Below are positions 52,280 to 61,875 of a DNA stretch of 64,000 nucleotides, piece after piece (within the stretch, counting starts at the first letter, position 1; the number at the start of each line of letters is the position of its first letter). The DNA lies in the NCBI GenBank assembly GCA_002298785.1, contig DBMR01000010.1, forward strand, positions 62,001 to 126,000. The letters are read 5' to 3'. This DNA comes from Verrucomicrobia subdivision 3 bacterium UBA693 (GTDB lineage Bacteria; Verrucomicrobiota; Verrucomicrobiia; Limisphaerales; UBA8199). Made by a program: the position numbers and the translations under genes. The notes beneath the pieces were generated by a model. It was not told the origin of the DNA and searched no databases. It saw only the letters and a program-made list of their open reading frames with translations.

Positions 52280-53425
52280 ATGAGTACCATCCTCGAGGTT
52301 GCTATCGGGCTCGTATTTGTCTTCCTATTGTTCAGTCTCCTGGCCAGTGCCATCAATGAGGCGATTTTCGGCCACTTGACCCATCTTCGGTCCCGGGTGC
52401 TGGAAGACAGTCTGCACGCGATTCTTTCCGGCAAATCGAAAGGGTTTTCGGCCTTCGCCTGGGTTCGGAATGGAATCCAGAGTCTTTGTTCGCCCAAAAA
52501 CAAATCAGGCGGGACAGTAGTTCCCAGCTTCTCTGACAGCTTGCTCAAGCATCCGCTGGTCGAGGGCTTGGCCGTCAGCGGAAGGGGATGTCCGAGTTAT
52601 CTCCCGGCGGAGACTTTTGTGGACGCGGCGCTGGGCACCATTCTGAAGCAGGCCGCGGAAAAGTCCAAATCGAGCGCAGTGCTGGAGTTGGACAAGATCA
52701 CCGCTACCGAGCTTGGGAATGCGCTGAAGAGCCTGGAGGACCCGCATGCGCAGGAGATCTTCAGCAGCGTGCTGGTGGGTGCCACCAGTCTCAAGGAAGC
52801 ACGCAGTCGTCTCGAAACCTGGTTCAACAGTTCCATGGAGCGGGTGAGTGGGGCGTATCGTCGATATTCGCAATTTTGGCTGTATGTGTGGGCGGCGTTG
52901 ATCGTGGTTTGGCTGAACGTGGACACGATTGAGATCGCCCGTCGTCTGCTGTCGGACGCGCAGTTTCGGGGCGCGGTGGCCGCCAGTGCGACGGATTATC
53001 TGGCACAAGCGCACGGGACGAACTTGGTTAGTGCCGCTGGTGATACCAACTCCACCTTGGGGAATTTGTCACCGGCAGAGTTATTGCGGGAGATCAACCA
53101 GCTCAATCTGCCGATTGGCTGGGGTGCCTGCACCCGCAGCGCCACCACGAACTCGGCCATCGGTTGGGTCCTGTCCCGGTTGCCGCGGTTCGAGCAGAGC
53201 GGAGCGATGACCAATTCGGCAATTCCTGGCTTGGTCAATGGGGTGCTAACCGCGGGAGCCACATGCCCGGCCACGCCTGAAGGCTGGCGACTTAAACTTC
53301 TGGGTTTGATCATCACGATCGCCGCGATTTCTCAAGGAGCTCCCTTCTGGTTTGATTTGCTGAATCGAGTGACGAATATCCGCGCGAGCGGCCGACCACC
53401 GACACGCAAGAATGGGAGCGGGTAG
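52280..53425 (+). CDS. Membrane protein of unknown function
   Basis: The 381-residue product starts with a membrane helix (ILEVAIGLVFVFLLFSLLASAINEAI). A soluble, mainly helical region of about 160 residues follows, then further helices (FWLYVWAALIVVWLNVDTIEIARRLL and LKLLGLIITIAAISQGAPFWFDLLN). The GAPFWFDLLNR motif near the end recurs in a broad set of uncharacterised membrane proteins. No enzymatic motif is visible. It is divergent from the MarR gene. Confidence 0.72.
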   Translation: MSTILEVAIGLVFVFLLFSLLASAINEAIFGHLTHLRSRVLEDSLHAILSGKSKGFSAFAWVRNGIQSLCSPKNKSGGTVVPSFSDSLLKHPLVEGLAVSGRGCPSYLPAETFVDAALGTILKQAAEKSKSSAVLELDKITATELGNALKSLEDPHAQEIFSSVLVGATSLKEARSRLETWFNSSMERVSGAYRRYSQFWLYVWAALIVVWLNVDTIEIARRLLSDAQFRGAVAASATDYLAQAHGTNLVSAAGDTNSTLGNLSPAELLREINQLNLPIGWGACTRSATTNSAIGWVLSRLPRFEQSGAMTNSAIPGLVNGVLTAGATCPATPEGWRLKLLGLIITIAAISQGAPFWFDLLNRVTNIRASGRPPTRKNGSG

Positions 53426-53466
53426 GGCCGAGGTGGAGCGCGAGGCCGCGAACGGCGGGTGAAAGG

Positions 53467-54297
53467 TCAATAGTAGTAAGTCGTCACGCCATCCGGGCCG
53501 CCGAGGGCGCGCGGCTTCAACAGCGTCTTTTTGCGGACGACCACGCTGCCATCGGCTTGTCCCACCGGTTGGTCCGGGGTGATTGACCAGCCGAAGCCAG
53601 CGCTGCTGCCCAGGGACGTGGCATCGAAGCGTCCCATGTGGCCGACATCCCAAAACTTGGACCCCGGCGTTTTGCTGACGCGGTGGGTGATGAATGCCCT
53701 GCGGCTGTCGCACTCCATGGTTTTGGTAGGCCACGGCGGTTCATTCATTTCCGGATTCTGGGTATTCACTTTGCCCGAAGGATCCACGTATTGCAGCACC
53801 GGGGTGAGATTGGCGAGCCACATGTAAGGTGTGAAAACATACGCCGCGGTAGTGTCCCAGCCGCCGTAATCGGTGGTCGAGGCATCGGCAAACTTGGCCA
53901 TGCTTTCGTAGTTCCACCAGGTCCGGCCGAAGTTCATCCGCGTGATCGGGCAGATCAGGATGCTGGAGTTGGGCACATAGGTCTTGCGCATCAAATCCAC
54001 GATGCTGCTCCCTACGTTGCCGGCGGTCCGATGGTAATCCGGCGACACATCATCATGCCGGGCAAATTTACCGTTGTTATCATCCGCATAAGTTATCTGC
54101 GGCAGGTATTGCTGGCGAATGTTGCTGATGCAGGCGGTTCGCATCCCCGAATATTTGGCCCGCGCCAGCGAGGTCATCAACATGGCGGCGAGAATGGCGA
54201 TGATGGCGATAACGACCAACAACTCGATCAGGGTGAACCCGGGAACGCCTTTGGCCGTCAAAGCCGGCACGGCTGGCTTGGTGTTCCGTGGATTCAT
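53467..54297 (-). CDS. Type IV pilin-like/pseudopilin secreted protein (PVC type)
   Basis: The 276-residue product has a class III prepilin signal: GFTLIELLVVIAIIAILAAM after a 20-residue leader. A long pseudopilin-like domain follows (ADDNNGKFARHDDVS, SSILICPITR, aromatic-rich middle) with a TKTMECDSRRAFITHR segment and a short Tyr tail. Large families of such proteins (DUF1559-like) are characteristic of Planctomycetota and Verrucomicrobiota, which supports the taxonomic guess. They are exported through type II/IV pilus-like machinery, but individual functions are unknown. Confidence 0.85.
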   Translation of the reverse strand: MNPRNTKPAVPALTAKGVPGFTLIELLVVIAIIAILAAMLMTSLARAKYSGMRTACISNIRQQYLPQITYADDNNGKFARHDDVSPDYHRTAGNVGSSIVDLMRKTYVPNSSILICPITRMNFGRTWWNYESMAKFADASTTDYGGWDTTAAYVFTPYMWLANLTPVLQYVDPSGKVNTQNPEMNEPPWPTKTMECDSRRAFITHRVSKTPGSKFWDVGHMGRFDATSLGSSAGFGWSITPDQPVGQADGSVVVRKKTLLKPRALGGPDGVTTYYY

Positions 54298-54434
54298 ACA
54301 CTCACTTTACCCGATTTGAGGGGAACTGCAAATTGGCGCCCCCTCCGATCGCGTCCAGGAGGGACGACTATCGATGAGAGTGCGGTATTTATTTTATCAT
54401 GGAGATGGGGCGGCGGACGGCGAAGTGCCTGGGG

Positions 54435-56942
54435 CTACGGCTTCTTGTCGGCGTGCCTTGCCAGAGGCGTGGCGGGACCCAGGGTGCGCAGTTCGATTTT
54501 CAGACCGGCGCCGTCAGGCGTTCGGTGGCCAACAGTGAATTGTTGAGTTCCGGTCCCGATTTGGGCCGCCGAGCCAAGCACCGGGAGGCGGGCGACTTCT
54601 TTCCAAGCTGAATCACAAATCGTGGCTTCCGATCCCCCGGCATATTTCAGGCTACCTCCAGGCGGTAGGCCGCGGTCCTCCAGCGCCAGGACCGATTGTC
54701 CATTTATCTTTACGGTAACTCCAGTCAGAGGTTGTTTGCCCGTGGAACGCAATGACCAACGCAGCCGCTGCGGGCCAAAGGGATTTTGAAATGCGCATGG
54801 CGCGGGCTCGGCTTTGCTGCCGTCGTCCGTGAAGCGTTCGGTATGTGCTTCATAGAGGTTCCAGCCCTGGCTGGAGGCGGCTTCGAGCTGGAACTCGCGG
54901 GTGTTGTCGCGCAAGGTCGCTTTGACTGCCGGGGGGAAAGCGCCACACATCCGCGCGGTTTCCCATTGTTTCACGGCTTCCAGAATGGCCAGTGAGGCAC
55001 CGAACTGCCGGGTGGCGGCGACGGAATTGGGGTCGGCTTCGAGTTGCGCGGTGCTGGCCAGGCTGGCGGCGAGGGCAAAGCCGGCGTCGAACCCGGCGGC
55101 GCGGGCCAGGAGCCACTCAGCGTCCTCGATGCTGGTGTCGGGGCGGAGCGCGAACCAACCAAGCATGTGCGGCATCAGGTTGCGTTCGAAATGCAACTGG
55201 TTCTTGAAACGATACAGCGTCTGACTTTCGCGGAAGCCGGCATACCAGGGTTCGCCCCAGTTCATTCTGGTGTAAATGTGCCAATTAAAATGGCCCGGGT
55301 TGCTGGCGTCGTTGATCTGACCGCGCAACTCCGGCGCCAGCGCATTATACCAGGCTTCAGTGAAGAGGGTTCGGCCGTACTGGCCCATGCCAGTGGACCA
55401 GTTTCCTTCCAGGCCATCGAGCGAGATCTGGAGCGTGCCTGCATGATTGCATAGCTTTGCGATGTTGCGCGCGACTTCCTGCGAGAGCGCGGCATCGGTC
55501 AGGAAGACCTTATAATCATGGTCCATGAGCTTCGCCACGGGGAGGCGTTCGGCATGTGCCGTCGGGGTGGTGCCCCAACTGCCGCGCTGGCATCCAAGCA
55601 ACCTCCAGGGAGCCGCGGTCGAGACCGATCCGTAACGGATGAGTTCATCTCCAATGACCACTGTGTTCAGCGCCGTCGCTTTCCGGAACACCTCGGGCGC
55701 TGCGACCGGGATTTCGGTTTGGGCAGCGTCCACGGCGGCGGTTAGCTCGCAGGAGCCGATTCTGGCCAGACCACGATGAGGTGTGGGAGTGACGTAGGAG
55801 TCGTTCGGAGTGATGAAATTGGAAAGCGTGTGAAAGCCGATGCGCACACCGGCCTGGCGGGCCCGTTGCACGCACTGGCGCAGTCCGTCCCAGCCCGATG
55901 GGAACAGGTTGGTCTTGAGGAGGAAATGCCCCCAGGTCTCGAACGGTGAGCTGTGATACAGATATTTCAGGCCCGCGCGACGCGTCATCTCCACGGCGCG
56001 ATCGATCGTCGCCTCGCTGAAGTCCACGATGAGATAAGAACAATTGGCGTTGGTCGCGATCTTGGCCCAGGTCCCATCCAGCATCGGATGGGGCAGGCCT
56101 TCCGCCAATTCGATGGCGCCGATTGTCTCCAGGGCTTTTGCCGACGGGCAGGCGAACAGGGCGATTTTACTGCCAATAACGCCGCCGTCATTGAAGGCTG
56201 GGGCCAGGTAACTTTCGTGCCCCCAGTTGGCAATGATGCGGTCGGTGGCGCGATTGCGGCAAAAGGCCTGTAACACACTGCCGAACTCGGTGCGCCGGGC
56301 GGTATCGCCTCGAAACAGTTGCTCCTTGCTTAATTCCGGAGGGGATTGTGCATAGTGGCCCGGATCATCCGCTCCGTAATCGGCTTCGATGTCATTCTCT
56401 CGGGTCGGGTAGCCACCCAAAGTCTTGGCGTTCAGAGCCTGGATACCGACGGCAAAGTTGGCATCACGCACTACTCCCACCACTTCGCCGATCACGTCAC
56501 CGATTGTCGTGGGGTAGGGACCCCAGAGCACGAGTTCGACGCGGTTGGCCGGATTTAGTTCGAGCAACTCAAAGACAACATGGGTAGGCTTCTCGGTCAC
56601 CCTTAGAATTGCGGTGACGTCCACCGGGGAGAAGCGCAGGGATAGTCTGCCGGAGGAGGCATCCCAGGTGGCCTGGTCGGGGGCTTGGAGTTTGCCGTTG
56701 ACGCGCACGCTTAAGAGCGGCGACGGTTGCTGAGGGGCGAGAAAATCGCGGCCATCGGAATTTCGGGAGATTGCAGCCAGCGATCCACTGCTGGCGATGC
56801 TGAAAGTGACGTCGCGGGTGCGCAGCTTGACCAACGGTGTTTCCGTTCCCGCAGGCGCAGCCCACGCCAGGCTCAGAGACCAAACCAGTATGGCGATGTG
56901 GTGCCACCGATTGACGGAGTGATGGAAGGTTGAAATTCGCAT
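54435..56942 (-). CDS. Large secreted protein of unknown function, possibly a glycosidase
   Basis: The 835-residue product has a signal peptide (IAILVWSLSLAWAAPAG, about residue 31). A beta-sandwich-like part follows (about 40-140, VKLRTRDVTFSIASSGSLAAI). A middle region has repeated alternation of strands and helices like a TIM barrel (GLKYLYHSSPFETWGHF, WDGLRQCVQRARQAGVRIGFHTLSN, LQISLDGLEGNWSTG). A C-terminal beta region (about 720-830) includes VTVKINGQSVLALEDRGLPPGG. No catalytic family could be named; D and E near ISLDGLEG are barrel-end candidates. It is divergent from the GH95 gene. Confidence 0.6.
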   Translation of the reverse strand: MRISTFHHSVNRWHHIAILVWSLSLAWAAPAGTETPLVKLRTRDVTFSIASSGSLAAISRNSDGRDFLAPQQPSPLLSVRVNGKLQAPDQATWDASSGRLSLRFSPVDVTAILRVTEKPTHVVFELLELNPANRVELVLWGPYPTTIGDVIGEVVGVVRDANFAVGIQALNAKTLGGYPTRENDIEADYGADDPGHYAQSPPELSKEQLFRGDTARRTEFGSVLQAFCRNRATDRIIANWGHESYLAPAFNDGGVIGSKIALFACPSAKALETIGAIELAEGLPHPMLDGTWAKIATNANCSYLIVDFSEATIDRAVEMTRRAGLKYLYHSSPFETWGHFLLKTNLFPSGWDGLRQCVQRARQAGVRIGFHTLSNFITPNDSYVTPTPHRGLARIGSCELTAAVDAAQTEIPVAAPEVFRKATALNTVVIGDELIRYGSVSTAAPWRLLGCQRGSWGTTPTAHAERLPVAKLMDHDYKVFLTDAALSQEVARNIAKLCNHAGTLQISLDGLEGNWSTGMGQYGRTLFTEAWYNALAPELRGQINDASNPGHFNWHIYTRMNWGEPWYAGFRESQTLYRFKNQLHFERNLMPHMLGWFALRPDTSIEDAEWLLARAAGFDAGFALAASLASTAQLEADPNSVAATRQFGASLAILEAVKQWETARMCGAFPPAVKATLRDNTREFQLEAASSQGWNLYEAHTERFTDDGSKAEPAPCAFQNPFGPQRLRWSLRSTGKQPLTGVTVKINGQSVLALEDRGLPPGGSLKYAGGSEATICDSAWKEVARLPVLGSAAQIGTGTQQFTVGHRTPDGAGLKIELRTLGPATPLARHADKKP

Positions 56943-57232
56943 AGCATCATCGAGTTAAAACACGAACTTTTCTGCTGCCGCCAGCGGGCGTTAGCCGGGC
57001 GCCAAAGCGCGGCCGAATTCGCGGGTGACAGACGAGTGTTGGCTTAAGCTTGATCGACTGGCGCGATCTGGCCAGCCAAAAATCAGGAAACTATTCCATG
57101 CCGACACCTGGCGATCGCGGCGGTGCGGAAGTGGACGTTGGTTGGATTGGTAGTTTGTTTTGCGTCCGAGCGTCAAAACCATTACAAACCAAGGACTGAT
57201 TCGGCCGTGGTGGTCAAACGGCTCATACGCAC

Positions 57233-60193
57233 ATGAACACACGATTCAAACAAAACTTCTTCCGCCCCGTGTTACTGCTCATGACTTTGCTGGCTTGTGG
57301 CAGTTTGCCGGCGGCCGAGGGATACCGACTGGACGGTCAATCACGACTTTATGAAGTTCCCGCTGGCAAAGCTCTCGACCTGACGGACGAAGTCACCCTC
57401 GAGGCGTGGGTCAAGGCGGACAAGATGAGGGAGGGCGGTGGGCGGATCATGGATAAATCCGCACCCGGCACGCAGCTTGGTTACATGCTCGACACGTTCC
57501 CTGGAAATTCGCTGCGCTTTCTCAACGTTAAAGGCATGTGCAGCTTCAAAGCCAATCTGTCGGCAGACCGCTGGAGCCATGTCGTGGGAGTCTATAGCGC
57601 CTCGAAACAGATCATGAAGGTCTATTGCGACGGAAAGGAAGTTGCAAGTCTTGGGGGAGATAATTGGCCGCGCTTGAGCTCAAGCCGCGTGCCGCTGCGA
57701 ATTGGCTGCGATCCGAGCGGAGGCAACCGCTTTCAAGGTGGCATTCTGCGCGCCGCAATCTACGGGCGCGCGCTCACGGCCGAGGAAATCGCCAAGCGCG
57801 CTGAAACGACCGGGCGGGAGTCGCTCCCCGGGGTGCTGGGAGAATGGGCATTCGTCGAAAAGCCGGGCCAGACGATTCAACCTGCTGCCGGCAACCTGGC
57901 GTTGAGAATGGCGAGGCCCGGCAACGGTTCCGGCAATGTCGGGATCGAAGAGTTCACCGGCGAGTTTGCCGGTGAAGCCTCAGCGCCCGAGGAACCGCTC
58001 AGTCTGTGGTATCGCCGGCCCGCGCGGCAATGGGTCGAAGCGCTCGCCATTGGCAGCGGGCGTCTGGGGGCGATGGTATTCGGCGGTATCAATGAGGAGC
58101 GGTTGCAGCTTAATGAAGATACGCTGTGGGGCGGCGGTCCGTATGACCAGAATAATCCGGAAGCGCTCGGGGCGTTGCCGGAGGCGCGGCGCTTGATTTT
58201 TGAGGGCAAATACCGCGAGGCGGACCGGTTGGTGAACCAAAAGATGATTGCCATTCCACGCGGCCAGATGCCCTACCAAACCGTGGGAGATCTCTTGCTG
58301 AATTTTGATCGGGTGGAAAGCGTAACGGATTATCGCCGTGACCTGAACCTCGACACCGCCATCACGCGAGTTACTTACACCGCCGGCGGCGTGAAGTTTA
58401 CGCGCGAGATTTTCGCCAGCCCCGCGGACCAGGTGATCGTCATGCGCATCACGGCGGATCGACCGGGGCGGATCACCTTTTCGACCGGCTTTAACACGCC
58501 GCAGAAGGCTTTGGTGACCAACTTGGGCGCCGACACGCTGGTGCTCACCGGGGTCAACGCCAAGGCAGACGGCATTGAAGGAGCGCTGAAGTTTCAGGCC
58601 CGTGTCCGCATGCTCGGTTCCGGCGGTACGACCAGTTCGGACGGCGAGCACCTTCAAGTGAAACAGGCCGATGCCGTGACCCTGCTCATCGCGGCCGCCA
58701 CCAGTTATCGGAGTTTCAAGGATGTAAGCGGTGATCCCAACGCCCTGGCCACGCAGTATCTCACGGCTGCCGGCCGGAAGTCGTTTGAGGAATTGCGCCG
58801 GGCGCACGTTGCCGAGCATCAACGGTTGTTCCGGCGGGTGAAACTGGACCTCGGCACGACTGCGGCCGCGAAACAGCCCACCGACGAGCGGATCAAGAAC
58901 TTCGACCGGGGCTCCGACCCACAACTGGCCGCGTTATATTTCCAATTTGGCCGCTACTTGCTGATCTCCTGCTCCCGCCCAGGTGGCCAGCCGGCGAATT
59001 TGCAGGGGCTTTGGGCGGAGGGATTGAACCCGCCCTGGGGAGGTAAATATACCATTAACATCAATACTGAGATGAACTATTGGCCGGCGGATACGTGCAA
59101 TCTCGGCGAGTGCGTCGCGCCGTTGATGTCGATGGTGAACGATCTCACTGAAACCGGGGCGCGGGCGGCGAAAATGCATTGGGGCGCTGGTGGCTGGGTC
59201 GCCCATCATAACACCGATTTGTGGCGTGCCGCTTCACCGATTGATGGGCCCTGGGGTCACTGGCCGACCGGCGGGGCCTGGCTCTGCCAGAATCTTTGGG
59301 AGCATTATTTGTTCACAGGCGACCGCGGTTTTCTCAAGGGCCTTTACCCGGCAATGAAAGGGGCGGCGCAGTTTTTCCTCGATTCCCTGGTCGAGGAACC
59401 GAGTCACAAATGGCTCGTGACTTGCCCATCAGCCTCACCGGAGAATGGTCATCCGCAGGGCACCAGCATTTGTGCCGGACCGACCATGGACAACCAGATC
59501 ATCCGCGACTTATTCGACAATTGTATTGCGGCTTCGAAGGAGTTGGGTGTGGATGAGGATTTTCGGCAGCGGCTCATCACCACCCGGGCCCGGCTGGCTC
59601 CCAATCAAATCGGCAAAGCCGGCCAACTCCAGGAATGGCTGGAGGATTGGGACATGGAAGTCGGCGATCGCCATCACCGCCATGTGTCGCACCTATACGG
59701 CCTTTATCCGAGCGCCCAGATATCTTTGCGTGGTACCCCGGAACTGGCGGCTGCGGCGAGGAGATCATTGGAGCTTCGTGGTGATGACGCGACTGGTTGG
59801 GCCATCGCCTGGCGGCTGTGCCTTTGGGCACGGTTGCAGGATGCCGAGCATACTTACAAGATCCTGGCCCTCCTGTTGCGGCCTGACCGCACTTACCCGA
59901 ACATGTTTGACGCGCACCCGCCCTTCCAGATCGACGGCAACTTTGGTGGCACAGCCGGGATTGCCGAAATGTTGCTGCAAAGCCATGCGGGTGAAATCGA
60001 ATTGCTGCCCGCGCTGCCTCAGGCCTGGCCCGCCGGTTCCGTCAAGGGCTTGCGCGCCCGCGGCGGTATCACGGTGGATCTCGAATGGAAAGCCGGCAAA
60101 GTCGTCCAGTATCGTCTCGCGTCAGATTCGCCCCGGGAGGTGAAACTCCGCATGAACGGCGCAACCAGGACTGTGAAGACGGAAAAACTCTGA
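57233..60193 (+). CDS. Secreted GH95 alpha-L-fucosidase with N-terminal LamG-like lectin domain
   Basis: The 986-residue product has a signal peptide (LLLMTLLACGSLPAAEG) and a concanavalin/LamG domain (about 32-200, DEVTLEAWVKADK, GGILRAAIYGRALTAEEIAKRA). The GH95 catalytic unit starts near residue 255 with LWYRRPARQWVEALAIGSGRLGAMVFGG, then LQLNEDTLWGGGPYD, PWGGKYTININTEMNYWPADT, RHHRHVSHLYGLYPS and FQIDGNFGGTAGIAEMLLQS. GH95 enzymes cut terminal alpha-1,2-L-fucose (or L-galactose) by inversion. Length is above the usual 750-800 because of the lectin domain. The 290-base gap from the divergent upstream gene should hold the promoters; no motif was identified there. Confidence 0.94.
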   Translation: MNTRFKQNFFRPVLLLMTLLACGSLPAAEGYRLDGQSRLYEVPAGKALDLTDEVTLEAWVKADKMREGGGRIMDKSAPGTQLGYMLDTFPGNSLRFLNVKGMCSFKANLSADRWSHVVGVYSASKQIMKVYCDGKEVASLGGDNWPRLSSSRVPLRIGCDPSGGNRFQGGILRAAIYGRALTAEEIAKRAETTGRESLPGVLGEWAFVEKPGQTIQPAAGNLALRMARPGNGSGNVGIEEFTGEFAGEASAPEEPLSLWYRRPARQWVEALAIGSGRLGAMVFGGINEERLQLNEDTLWGGGPYDQNNPEALGALPEARRLIFEGKYREADRLVNQKMIAIPRGQMPYQTVGDLLLNFDRVESVTDYRRDLNLDTAITRVTYTAGGVKFTREIFASPADQVIVMRITADRPGRITFSTGFNTPQKALVTNLGADTLVLTGVNAKADGIEGALKFQARVRMLGSGGTTSSDGEHLQVKQADAVTLLIAAATSYRSFKDVSGDPNALATQYLTAAGRKSFEELRRAHVAEHQRLFRRVKLDLGTTAAAKQPTDERIKNFDRGSDPQLAALYFQFGRYLLISCSRPGGQPANLQGLWAEGLNPPWGGKYTININTEMNYWPADTCNLGECVAPLMSMVNDLTETGARAAKMHWGAGGWVAHHNTDLWRAASPIDGPWGHWPTGGAWLCQNLWEHYLFTGDRGFLKGLYPAMKGAAQFFLDSLVEEPSHKWLVTCPSASPENGHPQGTSICAGPTMDNQIIRDLFDNCIAASKELGVDEDFRQRLITTRARLAPNQIGKAGQLQEWLEDWDMEVGDRHHRHVSHLYGLYPSAQISLRGTPELAAAARRSLELRGDDATGWAIAWRLCLWARLQDAEHTYKILALLLRPDRTYPNMFDAHPPFQIDGNFGGTAGIAEMLLQSHAGEIELLPALPQAWPAGSVKGLRARGGITVDLEWKAGKVVQYRLASDSPREVKLRMNGATRTVKTEKL

Positions 60194-60216
60194 ACCGAGA
60201 GGCGAAACGCTTCAGC

Positions 60217-60810
60217 TCAAGTCGATGGCATGACCGGCGCCAGGGCGGTGCGCAATTGTTGTCTGGCCCGGTAAATGCGAGTTTCCACTGCCTTCACCGA
60301 ACAATTTAAGATGGCAGCGATTTCGGCCTGGGGCAGTTCCTGGTAGACAGCCAATATCAGCGGTTGGCTCAATTCTTCGGGGAGAGCGCCAATCGCACGA
60401 CGTACGGCTTCAGCGCGTTCCTCGGCTTGCAGGATCTGATCGGGGAGCGGTTCGACGGCGGCGAGCGTCGCTTGGAGATTGGTTTCAGAAGGTCCGGTCT
60501 CGGCGTCGAGCGAGACTTGTTGGTGCCGTGTGCGCCAGCGGTAACGGTCCCGCACCAGGTTGCTGGCGATGGCGTAAAGCCAGGTGGTGAATTTTCTTCC
60601 CGGTTCATAGTTTGCGCGATGGTGGTAAACCCGGGCGAAGGTTTCCTGGGCCAGATCGGCGGCATCCGATTCATCCTGCAGCGCGCGAACCAGGTAATGG
60701 AACAACTTCTCGGCGTGGCGTTCCATGAGGTCGTTGAGGGCAGCGTCGTGGCCATTGGCCAGTCGCGACATATCCTGCGCATCCTGCTCCTCGACGGTGA
60801 AGGCATTCAT
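60217..60810 (-). CDS. ECF-type RNA polymerase sigma factor (CnrH-like position)
   Basis: The 197-residue product has region 2 (SRLANGHDAALNDLMERHAEKLF...DLAQETFARVYHHRANYEPGRKFTTWLYAIASNLVRDRYR) and region 4 (LPEELSQPLILAVYQELPQAEIAAILNCSVKAVETRIYRARQQLR) but no regions 1.1 or 3, as in extracytoplasmic-function factors. It comes last in a three-gene minus-strand order: TM protein, periplasmic sensor-like protein, sigma factor. This mirrors cnrY-cnrX-cnrH. The gap to the sensor gene is 10 bases. Confidence 0.92.
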   Translation of the reverse strand: MNAFTVEEQDAQDMSRLANGHDAALNDLMERHAEKLFHYLVRALQDESDAADLAQETFARVYHHRANYEPGRKFTTWLYAIASNLVRDRYRWRTRHQQVSLDAETGPSETNLQATLAAVEPLPDQILQAEERAEAVRRAIGALPEELSQPLILAVYQELPQAEIAAILNCSVKAVETRIYRARQQLRTALAPVMPST

Positions 60811-60820
60811 CGGTGGCAGG

Positions 60821-61324
60821 CTACATCGAGTGATGATGCGCCGAATGATCGGTCGGTTCGGTGCGATGCCGTTCCTCCATGGCCTGGCCGCGCAGGAAGG
60901 TTTGTTTCTCGACCCAGTCGAGGTAGCGGCGGCCTTGCTCCGGAGGCATTGTCCGGCTGACCGCCATAAAATGCTTCATCATCTCGGCTTCGCATTCACC
61001 CCGCATCTTTGCGCGCTCCACGAGCAGGCTTTCGATCTCCGGCGTGACTGCGGCGGCCTGGGCGAACAGCACCTTGAGTTTCTGGCTTTGCTCCTCGATC
61101 CGCTGGCAGCGCGCGGCGCATTGGGGCAGGTAGGCGGCGTGTAATTGGGAGATCCGGGTGAATTCGGCGTCGCTAAGCTTGAACTCCTTCTTCAGCCACG
61201 CCAATTCCGGCTGTGGCCCGCGAAGCATGTCTCGATACGAGGCCGTTCCCAGGTAGTAGAACCCGGCGAAGCCCAGGGCGCCGAGGAGCAAACCCAGCAG
61301 CAGGATGACGGTGCCTCTCTTCAC
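60821..61324 (-). CDS. CnrX/ZraP-like periplasmic metal-sensor protein
   Basis: The 167-residue product has one N-terminal membrane anchor (VILLLGLLLGALGFAGFYYLG) and a helical-hairpin body. LAWLKKEFKLSDAEFTRISQLHAAYLPQCAARCQRIEEQ is followed by KLKVLFAQAAAVTPEIESLLVERAKMRGECEAEMMKHFMAVSRTMPPEQGRRYLDW. The tail is His-rich (TDHSAHHHSM). This is the pattern of CnrX and related heavy-metal-sensing proteins, where metal binding on the periplasmic side frees the sigma factor. The GTG start overlaps the stop of the upstream gene (GTGA), which shows translational coupling. Confidence 0.8.
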   Translation of the reverse strand: MKRGTVILLLGLLLGALGFAGFYYLGTASYRDMLRGPQPELAWLKKEFKLSDAEFTRISQLHAAYLPQCAARCQRIEEQSQKLKVLFAQAAAVTPEIESLLVERAKMRGECEAEMMKHFMAVSRTMPPEQGRRYLDWVEKQTFLRGQAMEERHRTEPTDHSAHHHSM

Positions 61325-61668
61325 GGGTGCGGGCTATCGGCTCGATACGGGTCAATGGCCTGGACGTAGCGCAGGCTGAGCTCTGAATCCAGCCGTGTGG
61401 TTTTGACTTGAGCCGCCCACGCGCCAGCGGCTACGCCGATGGTCATCAGCACCGCCAGGTAGGCATAAGCAATGCGGGGCCGCCGCACCACACCCTCGAT
61501 CATGCGCCACAACCCGGACAAGGTCGCGGCTTCGGACCGCTGATCGGTTTTGGCGATTCGCTGCCAAACCTGTTCCTGAAAGCGGGGCGGGACCGGCGCG
61601 GCTACGGTCCATTGCCGGAGCACTTTGTCCAGGGCTTCCTCACCCGGAGGTGTCATATTTGCATTCAT
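61321..61668 (-). CDS. Single-pass membrane protein, anti-sigma-factor-like (CnrY position)
   Basis: The 115-residue product has a cytosolic N-terminal half with a short helix-rich segment (EALDKVLRQWTVAAPVPPRFQEQVWQRIA) that resembles zinc-less anti-sigma domains. One membrane helix (YAYLAVLMTIGVAAGAWAA, about 68-88) and a short periplasmic tail follow. Size and position directly before the sensor and sigma genes match CnrY. No HxxxCxxC motif is present. Its product probably tethers the sigma factor at the membrane (inference). Confidence 0.65.
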   Translation of the reverse strand: MNANMTPPGEEALDKVLRQWTVAAPVPPRFQEQVWQRIAKTDQRSEAATLSGLWRMIEGVVRRPRIAYAYLAVLMTIGVAAGAWAAQVKTTRLDSELSLRYVQAIDPYRADSPHP

Positions 61669-61770
61669 TTCACAGACGACTTCAGGACCATATCAGCTTG
61701 GCCGCATCTGCGTAAGCTTCCTGATTGGAATCATTGCTGCCAAACTGTTTCAAAGGCGTATCTCGAATTC

Positions 61771-61791
61771 GATGATGGATCAACCATCATC
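61771..61791. other. Perfect 8-bp inverted repeat between the pump gene and the cnrYXH-like module
   Basis: GATGATGG (61771-61778), ATCAA, CCATCATC (61784-61791) lie 102 bases upstream of the anti-sigma-like gene and 84 bases beyond the pump's stop. It may be an operator or an attenuator. No T run follows on the minus strand, so it is a poor rho-independent terminator. Confidence 0.4.
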
Positions 61792-61875
61792 TGCCTGCTT
61801 ACCTAACTACGTTACGCACGAGCGAATCCCTTGCATAATCTGAACCTGACCTGGAGCAGTGGTGCCGCCGTGGCC

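Noticed and set aside
56943..57232. Possible operator in the 290-base divergent region before GH95
   Set aside because: Only a weak TTTTG...CAAAA inverted repeat is visible; too short to report as a site.
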